From contig JAFABG010000040.1 in assembly GCA_023426145.1 (NCBI GenBank), positions 372,001-436,000 on the forward strand: a DNA stretch of 64,000 nt, given 5' to 3'. The position numbers and the translations under genes are program-made. The notes under the pieces were generated by a model. It saw only the letters and a list, made by a program, of their open reading frames with translations. It was not told the DNA's origin and did no database searches. Source of the stretch: Bacteroidota bacterium (GTDB lineage Bacteria > Bacteroidota > Bacteroidia > Bacteroidales > Bacteroidaceae). This document shows positions 1 to 7,505 of the stretch, in pieces; the first letter of the stretch is position 1, and each line of letters opens with the position of its first letter.

Positions 1-516
1 ATCACGGTTTGTACGCGCTCCATATAAAATGCCTTCATCTGTTATATCTAGGCTTTTCTCTGTATAAGAAACATCACCGAACATACGTACTAATTGAAAA
101 TATTCGTAGGCACGCATCAAACGAGCTACACCTATCCAGTGATTTTTAACAGCATCTGTTTCTGCTATTCTAGGAATATTCTCTAACATTATATTAGCTC
201 GGCGGATTTCAATATAAGAATCTTTCCAAGTGCTGTTTGTTACTAATTTGTCCTTTTGATCCCAATCGGCAAATGATGATCCTGCCTGGTCATCGGATAA
301 AGTTTTGAAATAGAACAAGCCGCTACCTCCACTGTTTCCGTATCCTGTGAATTCGTTATAGAACGTATTAGCATAGCTTTCTACATTTCTTGCATTGCTC
401 CAGAAGTTGTCATTGGTAAACTTGTCCAATGGGTTTTTGTCTAATATGCTGTCACAGCCTGTAAATGTTGAAAGTGACAGTATACTCAAACCTATTATAT
501 AATTAATTCTTTTCAT
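1..516 (-). CDS. SusD-like nutrient-binding lipoprotein, C-terminus beyond the left edge
   Basis: Surface lipoprotein that caps a SusC transporter and binds glycan. The 172 visible codons begin MKRINYIIGLSILSL and carry a lipobox ending in Cys21 (TFTGC), followed by acidic and polar residues. The LDKNPLDKFTNDNFW segment is the conserved start of mature SusD proteins, and the later RLMRAYEYFQLVRMFGDV stretch is a typical SusD TPR-like helix. The start ATG is at 514-516. It lies 33 bp downstream of the SusC gene at 550-3879 on the same strand, the standard susC-susD order, so the two are almost certainly co-transcribed. The rest of the gene is outside the window, so its substrate cannot be judged beyond the pectin context. 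Confidence 0.93.
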   Translation of the reverse strand, partial: MKRINYIIGLSILSLSTFTGCDSILDKNPLDKFTNDNFWSNARNVESYANTFYNEFTGYGNSGGSGLFYFKTLSDDQAGSSFADWDQKDKLVTNSTWKDSYIEIRRANIMLENIPRIAETDAVKNHWIGVARLMRAYEYFQLVRMFGDVSYTEKSLDITDEGILYGARTNRD

Positions 517-549
517 ACAATATTTTTTGTTTAAAGTGAATGACTGTGG

Positions 550-3500
550 TTAGAAAGTTACTTGTAAGCCAAAAGATACGGTACGGTACATTGGATCAAT
601 ACGTCCCCAAGTACCATTAGTTGGTTCGGCCGATTCCTGAGAGTTAATTTCAGGGTCAACAGGCGCATTGCTCTTATTGATCAGTTCGCAGATATTGTTG
701 GCACTGAAGTAAACACGTACTTTCTCAGCATAGGCTTTTTTAGTCAAGCTTTTAGGTAATGTATATCCAATTGTTAAGTTCTTGAAACGCAAATAGGCCA
801 TGTTTACCAAGTATCTGCTTTGTGGATAGAAGTTATGGTTTCCTTTATCTAAAACAGAAATTATGCCTTGTCCAGAGTTCCCAGCCCACATGCGTGGGAA
901 AAATGCATTTGCATTTTGATTTTCTTCTGTCCAATAGTCTGTTTGATTCTCGTAAATAGCATCTGCACCACGAGACATCGGAAGAACGAATGCCCCTGTT
1001 GACCACAAATCGCGTTTCCCTATCCCTTGGAAGAATGCATCGATATCGAAACCTTTCCAAGATCCACCAAGTCGGAAACTGTATTGGTAGCGTGGGGTTG
1101 TGTTACCGATAACTTTCAAATCACCATGGTCATCAGCCGTTCCTTTGCCACCATCAATGACATCGTTGCCATCTAAATTTTTAAATTTGATGTCACCAGG
1201 ACCATATACAAATCCATTTTGCTCTAATCCCTTTTGTGAGGCAACACCTGTTGCGTATGAGCCGTCTGCATTAAAGTCATCTTTAGTGAAAATACGATCG
1301 GTTTCAAAACCCCAGATGTCACCATAAACTTTGCCGCTATATTTCTGATTTAAAAGTTTTGAATCATTATCCCATTTGGTTATCACAGTTTTAAAATCAC
1401 CGATACTGGCGTTAGCATAAACGTTAACTTCCTTGAAAGTGTGACGCCAGTCAATACTTAATTCCCATCCGCGGGTTCTTAGTTTACCGGCATTAACCAC
1501 CGGTGGGTCTGCACCTAATACTTGAGGAAGAAGTTTACTTGGAGCCAACATATCATTGGTGGTACGTTGATACCAGTCGAATGATAAATTAACTTCATTA
1601 TTTAGTAATCCTAAATCTAATCCAAGATCAAGTGTTTGAATACGTTCCCATTTTAGAGTGGATGAAACTAACGTAGGCATATTATACATACTTACTTTTT
1701 GTCCGCTGGAGTCAAGCCAGTATGAGTAGCCAGTCTTGGAATCGTTTTCTTTTCTACTAAGTGTGGAAATAAACATATTTTCACCAACTGCTTGATTACC
1801 AATTTCACCATAAGAAGCACGGAATTTACCATTACTAACAACTTTTTTCAAAGGAGAGAAGTAAGCTTCTTCACTGAAGCGATAGCCAAGAGAACCTGAT
1901 GGGAAGAATGCCCAACGGTCACTTGAAGGAAATTTAGAGGATCCATCATAACGGCCGTTTAACTCTAATAGCCATATGCCATTGTAGTCATAATTGATTC
2001 GGCCGAACCATCCAGCTGCACCCCATTTACTATGCGCTCCACCTACAGTTTGGTCGCCCGTAGCTAAGCTGAATTCAGGTAGATTGCTGTCTAAGAGTCC
2101 CTTGCGCTGATTCCAATGCATTTGATATTCTCCTTCTTCTGCATTAGCACCTAACATGAAGTTGAAGTTATGCTTTTTGGCTAGGCTAAATTCGTAGTTG
2201 GCGTAAACATTGAATGCATAAGAATTGTCGCGAATACTCTCTTCATAAAGGTAGCTACCAGCTTGATCGGAAAGATAAGATGGGGCTGTAACGTTTCCAC
2301 CCCATGAATTTAGGGCATATACAGGAAGATTGGCTTGCTTTTGATTAGAGTTACGGATGTTGAAAGTATAGTCAGCATTCAATGTCAGTCCTTTTATGAG
2401 CTTAGCTTTAAGGAAACCACCGATACGAGTGTAGGAGTCATTGGTTTTGTCTTCTCCTGCTTGTTTACGATAAGCAATGTCATTTCGCATATCATAGCCT
2501 TGATAAGTTCCATAAGGACCAAAGAAACTACCCCAACGCCACATGTATTGGTATGTATATCGACGTGTTGAGGCTTCTGTATACACTTTGTCGTTATAAC
2601 TAAAACGCCCTCCTATAGTCAACCATTTAGTGATATCGGAAGTTACGTTAAGTGTTGCATTGTATTTTTTTAATTTGTCGGGATTAAAAGTCATGACGCC
2701 TTCCTCTTTGTTGTATCCCAATGACATAAAGTAGGAGGTATTCCCACTTGTTCCTTGCACCGAAATATTATGGCTTTGCGCTGGTTTCCAATCACGAAAC
2801 ATGATACCTACAACATCCCAATCTGCGTAGTATAAACCTTTTCCGGTCTGAGGGTCAAGATCGAAGTCATCTCCGGGAATCATTTCACGGTAGCCTGATT
2901 TTCCTCCATGGCGTTGTTTCCAAGCGTCTGCCTTTGCAATGAACTCATCATCCATATACATACCGAATAATTCATTTGCAACGCCCATACGTTCATTTGC
3001 AGATCTCAAAGCTCTTGCTTGCGTAGATACATCAGGGAAATTAGGGAGAACACTTGGAGTATCCCATGAAAAATTATTGGTGTAGCTTACTGTCACTTTA
3101 TCAGTCTTTTTAGCTGATTTAGTGGTGATTAAAATAACACCAAATGCTGCGCGTGTACCATAAATAGACGAAGATGCTGCATCTTTTAGTACGGAAACAT
3201 TCTCAATATCATTCGGATTTAGGTAAGAGATATCTTCCATCGGTACACCGTCAACGACAATTAAGGGATTACTTGTTTGATTATTGCTTAATGTTCCAGT
3301 ACCGCGAATGGTTATGGTGGGTGAGGAGTTTAACTTTCCACTAGTATTTAATATAGTCAAACCTGGAACTACTCCTTGTAAGGCTTTACTTACATCACTC
3401 TGTGGACGGGCTTGGAGAGTTTTGCTTACATCAACAGTAGATACCGCACCCGTCAAGTTTGCTCTCTTTTGTGTACCATAGCCTACTACGACGATTTCAT

Positions 3501-3879
3501 CTAGTAATTCAGAATCTTCTTTTAAGACTACTCTCATTGTCCGTGTAGCTTTTACTTCTTGTGTTTGATAACCAACAAATGAAATTTTTAATGTGCTACC
3601 TGATTTGACATTTAAAGTGAATTTTCCGTCAATATCAGTCATTACTCCATTTGTTGTTCCTTTTTCAATTACACTGGCACCGATAATGGGCTCGTTTGAT
3701 GCATCAAGAACCAACCCTGTCACTGTTTGAGTTTGCATTTGTTCTGTTACTCCATTGGAGTAACTTTCATTGCTTTGAGTAGCCATCATGTTACCGCTGT
3801 TCAGTAACAACGCACTAATAGCCACTGCTGTGAGGATTTTTGTGTTAGCTAATCCTCGTCTTTTACGTTCTTCATTCAT
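550..3879 (-). CDS. SusC-like TonB-dependent outer-membrane transporter
   Basis: TonB-dependent oligosaccharide importer of 1109 residues. Visible parts in order: a basic start and hydrophobic signal segment (about residues 12-33), a CarboxypepD_reg-like domain (about 50-125, VTGLVLDASNEPIIGASV), the DEIVVVGYGTQKRANLTGAV segment typical of SusC, a plug with TIRGTGTL, PLIVVDGVP and the VLKDAASSSIYGTRAAFGVI signature, then a barrel ending in Phe (GLQVTF). It forms a pair with the susD fragment at 1-516. No complete Bacteroides promoter was found just upstream. The gap 3880-4750 carries repeats that may be its control region. The substrate is unknown; a pectin role is inferred only from the neighbourhood about 10 kb away, and the pair may serve another glycan. 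Confidence 0.95.
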   Translation of the reverse strand: MNEERKRRGLANTKILTAVAISALLLNSGNMMATQSNESYSNGVTEQMQTQTVTGLVLDASNEPIIGASVIEKGTTNGVMTDIDGKFTLNVKSGSTLKISFVGYQTQEVKATRTMRVVLKEDSELLDEIVVVGYGTQKRANLTGAVSTVDVSKTLQARPQSDVSKALQGVVPGLTILNTSGKLNSSPTITIRGTGTLSNNQTSNPLIVVDGVPMEDISYLNPNDIENVSVLKDAASSSIYGTRAAFGVILITTKSAKKTDKVTVSYTNNFSWDTPSVLPNFPDVSTQARALRSANERMGVANELFGMYMDDEFIAKADAWKQRHGGKSGYREMIPGDDFDLDPQTGKGLYYADWDVVGIMFRDWKPAQSHNISVQGTSGNTSYFMSLGYNKEEGVMTFNPDKLKKYNATLNVTSDITKWLTIGGRFSYNDKVYTEASTRRYTYQYMWRWGSFFGPYGTYQGYDMRNDIAYRKQAGEDKTNDSYTRIGGFLKAKLIKGLTLNADYTFNIRNSNQKQANLPVYALNSWGGNVTAPSYLSDQAGSYLYEESIRDNSYAFNVYANYEFSLAKKHNFNFMLGANAEEGEYQMHWNQRKGLLDSNLPEFSLATGDQTVGGAHSKWGAAGWFGRINYDYNGIWLLELNGRYDGSSKFPSSDRWAFFPSGSLGYRFSEEAYFSPLKKVVSNGKFRASYGEIGNQAVGENMFISTLSRKENDSKTGYSYWLDSSGQKVSMYNMPTLVSSTLKWERIQTLDLGLDLGLLNNEVNLSFDWYQRTTNDMLAPSKLLPQVLGADPPVVNAGKLRTRGWELSIDWRHTFKEVNVYANASIGDFKTVITKWDNDSKLLNQKYSGKVYGDIWGFETDRIFTKDDFNADGSYATGVASQKGLEQNGFVYGPGDIKFKNLDGNDVIDGGKGTADDHGDLKVIGNTTPRYQYSFRLGGSWKGFDIDAFFQGIGKRDLWSTGAFVLPMSRGADAIYENQTDYWTEENQNANAFFPRMWAGNSGQGIISVLDKGNHNFYPQSRYLVNMAYLRFKNLTIGYTLPKSLTKKAYAEKVRVYFSANNICELINKSNAPVDPEINSQESAEPTNGTWGRIDPMYRTVSFGLQVTF

Positions 3880-4424
3880 AAATGATTGATGATTTGATGT
3901 TAATTAATAGGGATTTATAAGGAAAAGGAAAAGTAATAATTAAGCCAAAGCAACTTTAGCTATCTCTAAATGGACATATCTTTTTCCATAGGCATGTTTC
4001 TTTTTTGAATTTTATGGCTCTAAAATAATCTCTCTTAATTTTCTACCAAATCCTTTCGAATATGGTATGTGACTACAACTACAACAGATTTTATTTACCT
4101 GTTGATTATTTATTTTAATACTTTTGTTCGTTTATCTTTTGGAGATTTGCAGTGGAATGTTTATCTCTTTTTTATATTTATTCGGGATAAACAACTTTTT
4201 TTGGACATAGTTGTATTGATCAAAATTTATTTCTAATGTCCAGATACTCAGTTCTGCAATAGCAAAAAACAAAGAGCAAATTTTTATTTCATGTATTAAC
4301 TATTCGTTTATTCTAATATGAATATTTGCTTAGCAATAAACATTGTTGGTCGTCTTAAGAGAAAATACTTGTTGTTAACAAAGGTGTGTTTTATATGTCA
4401 TAGTGGAGAAGGAATTATGAATTC

Positions 4425-4459
4425 AAGAAAGCGTTTTATTTATTAATGCCCGCTTTCTT
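4425..4459 (+). terminator. Hairpin followed by a T-rich tract
   Basis: Perfect 9-bp inverted repeat AAGAAAGCG (4425-4433) and CGCTTTCTT (4451-4459) with a 17-nt loop. On the plus strand it is followed by TTCTTTAATG, so it resembles an intrinsic terminator for a plus-strand transcript, although no annotated gene ends there. It could instead be a structure in a minus-strand susC leader. Confidence 0.35.
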
Positions 4460-4674
4460 TCTTTAATGTACTAAACGGCTAATAACCTTCTCTAAGCTGA
4501 AAAGATGCATCTTGTCTCATAGCGCTTGACTTTCTTTATAAAAGAATATTGCCTTTTAACTTCTATACAGCTGAAATAGCTATATTTAGAGCTTGGGTTA
4601 TTGTCTTGCACTTAAGAAATCTGCTCGTTCTTTCCTACTTAGCAAAGATATGGTTTTATTTGATATCATGAACA

Positions 4675-4718
4675 TAAATTTGCAAATATTTAGTATTGTA
4701 GTTGTAAATTTGCAAATA
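4675..4718. repeat. Two direct 14-bp repeats, each with the palindrome ATTTGCAAAT
   Basis: TAAATTTGCAAATA occurs at 4675-4688 and exactly again at 4705-4718, a 30-bp period (about three helical turns). Each contains the perfect 10-bp palindrome ATTTGCAAAT. The pair lies immediately upstream, on the minus strand, of the -7-like box CAAAGATA at 4643-4650. A dimeric regulator site is plausible. AT-rich chance similarity cannot be excluded. Confidence 0.4.
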
Positions 4719-4750
4719 GGTCTAAAGTTTAGGCTAATTAAGAGGTAAAT

Positions 4751-5599
4751 TTAAGATTCTTCAATATTTAAAGAGTGAAATTCGATAAGTCCATTCATCG
4801 GTGTTTCTTCGATGATATCCAGTTCGATATCAAACTCATGAGCGATTTCGCGTAAAATGTTAGCGTAGCTAAAGGCTAAAGAGCCAATAAAACGGATTGG
4901 ATAGTTTTTGTAGTCGTATTGGCATACATTTCTAGTGAAAAAGCTTTTTAGGTTGTTTGTGATTAGATTTAATACGTAATCGTTGTCAGTATAGTCTGCA
5001 AGAAAATACGATATTGTAGCTAAGAAACGGTTTGGAAATGGTCGGTTATATACAGATTCCATGACTTCGTTAGGGTCAATACGAAATTTCTCATAAAAAT
5101 CAGATATAATATTTTTTGGTGCTAAACCTTTTAAAACGTCTGATAGAAAGACTTTGCCTAATACAGCACCACTGCCTTCGTCGCCTAAAATGTACCCTCC
5201 GGCTTTCACGTTTTTTACAATGATCTTTCCGTCATAAAAACAGGAGTTAGAGCCTGTTCCTAAAATACAGGCAATGCCTGCTTCACATTTAAATAAGCCA
5301 CGAGCAGCAGCAAGAAGGTCGCTCTCAACTTGTATAGGGGTTTTGAATTGTGCAACTAGTGAGGCCCCTAACATGTTCTTTTTTTCATATGAACTGCAAC
5401 CTGCTCCATAAAAATATACTTGCTCTAATTTCTTTTTAAAAAAACTTTCGGGTAATCCTAATCGTACACTTCTACTTATTTCTCTTCTAGTTTGAAAAAA
5501 TGGATTTAGTCCTTCTGTGAAAACACGCTGTATGAGGTGGTTATCTTCAACCAAAGCCCACTCTGTTCTTGTTGAACCACTTTCTGCAATTAATTTCAT
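4751..5599 (-). CDS. BadF/BadG/BcrA/BcrD-type ATPase, N-acetylglucosamine-kinase-like
   Basis: Cytoplasmic sugar-kinase-fold protein of 282 residues. The ASKHA phosphate-1 loop is seen at the N-terminus (ESGSTRTEWAL), followed by the phosphate-2/adenosine-type segments ILGTGSNSCFYDG and GGYILGDEGSGAVLGK (about residues 111-147). These match the Bacteroides family annotated as BadF/BadG ATPase or GlcNAc kinase. Phosphorylation of an amino sugar, perhaps from peptidoglycan or host glycans, is the likely reaction, but substrate specificity cannot be read here. It is a single gene with its own promoter at 5626-5655 and is not obviously linked to the pectin genes. Confidence 0.85.
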   Translation of the reverse strand: MKLIAESGSTRTEWALVEDNHLIQRVFTEGLNPFFQTRREISRSVRLGLPESFFKKKLEQVYFYGAGCSSYEKKNMLGASLVAQFKTPIQVESDLLAAARGLFKCEAGIACILGTGSNSCFYDGKIIVKNVKAGGYILGDEGSGAVLGKVFLSDVLKGLAPKNIISDFYEKFRIDPNEVMESVYNRPFPNRFLATISYFLADYTDNDYVLNLITNNLKSFFTRNVCQYDYKNYPIRFIGSLAFSYANILREIAHEFDIELDIIEETPMNGLIEFHSLNIEES

Positions 5600-5625
5600 C
5601 GGTTTTCCGTTTTTAGAATTTGATA

Positions 5626-5655
5626 CAAATATATAGTTTTTTTTTATCAGTTCAA
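5626..5655 (-). promoter_or_regulatory. Bacteroides promoter of the BadF/NagK-like gene
   Basis: On the minus strand this reads TTG (-33, 5653-5655), a 19-bp spacer, then TATATTTG (-7, 5626-5633), matching the Bacteroides consensus TTG-N19/21-TAnnTTTG. It lies 27 bp upstream of the ATG at 5597-5599. Confidence 0.7.
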
Positions 5656-5841
5656 GGCTTAACTCATAAAAAAGTATTCTTCATGTTGGATTTAGTGTCA
5701 ATAGGCTTTTGTATTCTTTATTGAATCACTGTATCCTGTTGCTATCTATTCCTTTTTTGTACTTAAACCTTACTTTTTATCTTCGATGATTTGCTGTTTA
5801 AGTCGTTATATTATACTATTAGAGTAGAATTTGATATAGTG

Positions 5842-6144
5842 TTAGCTGCAAAATTTATCAAATATAAAATGTCCTATAAAGAACAAATCTCCCATGAAGA
5901 TAATACTGAATATGAGGAAAGCAATGGTCGTGCTCCAACGTGCACCACCTTGCTCTTCTCCCTGCTTAATTCGGAGTAATGAACTGTATAGGCAGTCACC
6001 TGCAATGAATAAAACAAACAGGCTTGGTATTAAGTCACCCCAAGATACCAGCCAAAGATTGTTACCTTTTCCTAAAAGGAATGTCAATGCCACAGCCAAT
6101 AAAAAGACAGAAGCATATTGTAAATCTTTTCTTTTTGAATTCAT
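5842..6144 (-). CDS. Small inner-membrane protein, function unknown
   Basis: A 100-residue protein with three hydrophobic segments (about 10-25, 34-52 and 72-95) and a basic N-terminus (MNSKRKDLQ). The middle loop is charged (RIKQGEEQGGAR). I do not recognise a function. It lies 147 bp downstream of the SPFH gene on the same strand. A good -7 box (TATATTTG on the minus strand, 6171-6178) precedes it, but no clear -33 was found, so it may be transcribed both alone and by read-through. Open frames on the opposite strand overlap it but have no family features. The minus frame is preferred for its membrane topology and promoter. Confidence 0.75.
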   Translation of the reverse strand: MNSKRKDLQYASVFLLAVALTFLLGKGNNLWLVSWGDLIPSLFVLFIAGDCLYSSLLRIKQGEEQGGARWSTTIAFLIFSIIFMGDLFFIGHFIFDKFCS

Positions 6145-6240
6145 AGCGGCGTTTTTTTAAGTGCTTTTCGCAAATATATCGAATCTCTTTTAATTATGCT
6201 TATTCATTCATTATAAAAAAGTGGCTACCTTATCGATTCA

Positions 6241-6279
6241 GCAAATAAACAAATATCAGTACTGATTCAGTTTATTTGC
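6241..6279. repeat. Nested palindrome between the SPFH gene and the small membrane-protein gene
   Basis: Outer arms GCAAATAAAC (6241-6250) and GTTTATTTGC (6270-6279) are perfectly complementary. Inside them sits the perfect 12-bp palindrome ATCAGTACTGAT (6255-6266), almost concentric with the outer pair. It starts 12 bp after the SPFH stop codon. It could form a hairpin that ends or attenuates SPFH transcription, though neither side has a T-run, or be a binding site. Confidence 0.5.
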
Positions 6280-6291
6280 AATAAATGTTCT

Positions 6292-7239
6292 TTAATGGTT
6301 TGATGCTCCTGTATTGATTACGGGTTGTGCTGCTTCGTCAGCACAAAGAACTACAAGTAAGTTGCTAACCATTGCTGCTTTCTTATCTTTATCAAGTTCA
6401 ACGATATCTTCTTCTGATAGTTTGTTTAAAGCCATACGTACCATAGATACAGCGCCTTCCACAATCTTTTCGCGAGCGCTTATAATTGCAGAAGCTTGTT
6501 GACGGCGTAACATTACTGCTGCAATCTCAGGTGCGTAGGCTAAATAATTAATACGAGCTTCAACGATTTCCATTCCAGCCATCGCTAGCCGTTCGTTTAG
6601 CTGTTGCTCCAGCTGATCATTAATTTCATCACCGCCACTTCGTAAAGTCAGCTCATTGGAACTAGCTTCATTGTCATCGTAAGCGTATAGCCCTGCTACT
6701 TGACGAAGAGCAGCATCACTCTGCACACGTACAAAGTCTTCAAAAGCATTCATACGACCGGCTACGGTAACATTCATTTGTCCTGTCCCTTTGTTGTCTG
6801 CCATCGTTTGAGCGTCGATTTCGAACATGGCTTTATAAGTGTCTTTTAGTTTCCAGACGAGTACTAATCCTATTAAAATGGGATTACCAATTTTATCATT
6901 CACTTTTATCGGTTCAATATCTAGATTACGGGCACGTAAAGACAGTTTCTTCTTATTCATGAAAGGGTTTACCCAGAAGAATCCTGTTTGAGTAAATGTA
7001 CCTTTGTATTGCCCAAAAAATACCATCGCTCTCGCTTCGTTGGGCTCTTGTGAAAAATATCCCGGAATCATTAGAATAAAAACAGCGAAAAATAGTACTA
7101 GAAAGACAAAAAGGAATATGCTTCCCATCAAAAGGGTAAAACAAGTGGCAACCAAAATCGGTAGTATTATTAAATGAAGGAATAAGGCTACAAATCCATT
7201 GATGATTAGATCATTGTACTGAAATTCTTTTGTATTCAT
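6292..7239 (-). CDS. SPFH/Band 7 (stomatin-prohibitin-flotillin) membrane protein
   Basis: A 315-residue inner-membrane protein. Two hydrophobic segments (about 13-34 and 37-59) are followed by an SPFH domain (about 62-260: GYFSQEPNEARAMVFFGQYKGTF, then the VNDKIGNPILIGLVLVWKL strand region and a VRVQSDAALRQVAGLYAYD segment). The C-terminal part is rich in Ala and Glu, as in oligomerising SPFH proteins (LRRQQASAIISAREKIVEGA). Family members form large ring or raft-like assemblies and influence membrane proteases or envelope stress, but no specific role can be assigned. A minus-strand -7 box (TAAATTTG, 7271-7278) lies upstream without a clear -33. The small membrane-protein gene at 5842-6144 follows and may act with it. 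Confidence 0.9.
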   Translation of the reverse strand: MNTKEFQYNDLIINGFVALFLHLIILPILVATCFTLLMGSIFLFVFLVLFFAVFILMIPGYFSQEPNEARAMVFFGQYKGTFTQTGFFWVNPFMNKKKLSLRARNLDIEPIKVNDKIGNPILIGLVLVWKLKDTYKAMFEIDAQTMADNKGTGQMNVTVAGRMNAFEDFVRVQSDAALRQVAGLYAYDDNEASSNELTLRSGGDEINDQLEQQLNERLAMAGMEIVEARINYLAYAPEIAAVMLRRQQASAIISAREKIVEGAVSMVRMALNKLSEEDIVELDKDKKAAMVSNLLVVLCADEAAQPVINTGASNH

Positions 7240-7423
7240 AGATTTTAATTTAGAAGTTATATTTGTGATACAAATTTAATGTTTTTTCATTATCTAATGA
7301 AAGTAAGAATACTTTTTTTATTTACGTTAGATATTATTTATTGATATATTGTGATAGTTTGACAGTAAGTCCAATGAATGGTAGACAAAATAGTGGCTTA
7401 TTTCAAACTAAAAAGGATATGTG

Positions 7424-7455
7424 TTTTGAGGTCTTTAAGTTTATTATTATTTTTG
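7424..7455 (+). promoter_or_regulatory. Bacteroides promoter of the DPP-IV/lipA transcription unit
   Basis: TTTTG (7424-7428), a 19-bp spacer, then TATTTTTG (7448-7455) is a full match to the Bacteroides -33/-7 consensus, about 50 bp upstream of the ATG at 7506. Confidence 0.75.
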
Positions 7456-7505
7456 CCAACTATCAATTTAAACCGTGAACAAATAAAATATAAACAATTT
7501 ATATA

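Larger units (their letters stand above)
3880..4750. other. Long AT-rich intergenic region upstream of susC
   Basis: An 871-bp gap with no credible coding sequence. It holds three copies of TGGACAT (3971-3977, 4202-4208 and, inverted, 4236-4242), a hairpin at 4425-4459, a minus-strand -7-like box CAAAGATA at 4643-4650, and two direct copies of a 14-bp sequence containing the palindrome ATTTGCAAAT at 4675-4688 and 4705-4718. A plus-strand TACTTTTG at 4119-4126 also matches a -7 box but has no -33 partner. The region is long enough for a leader or small RNA for the susC gene, but none can be defined from sequence alone. Confidence 0.6.

Noticed and set aside
5791..6160. Plus-strand frames opposite the small membrane protein
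   Set aside because: They lack membrane or domain features and promoters, whereas the minus-strand frame has three hydrophobic helices and a good -7 box.
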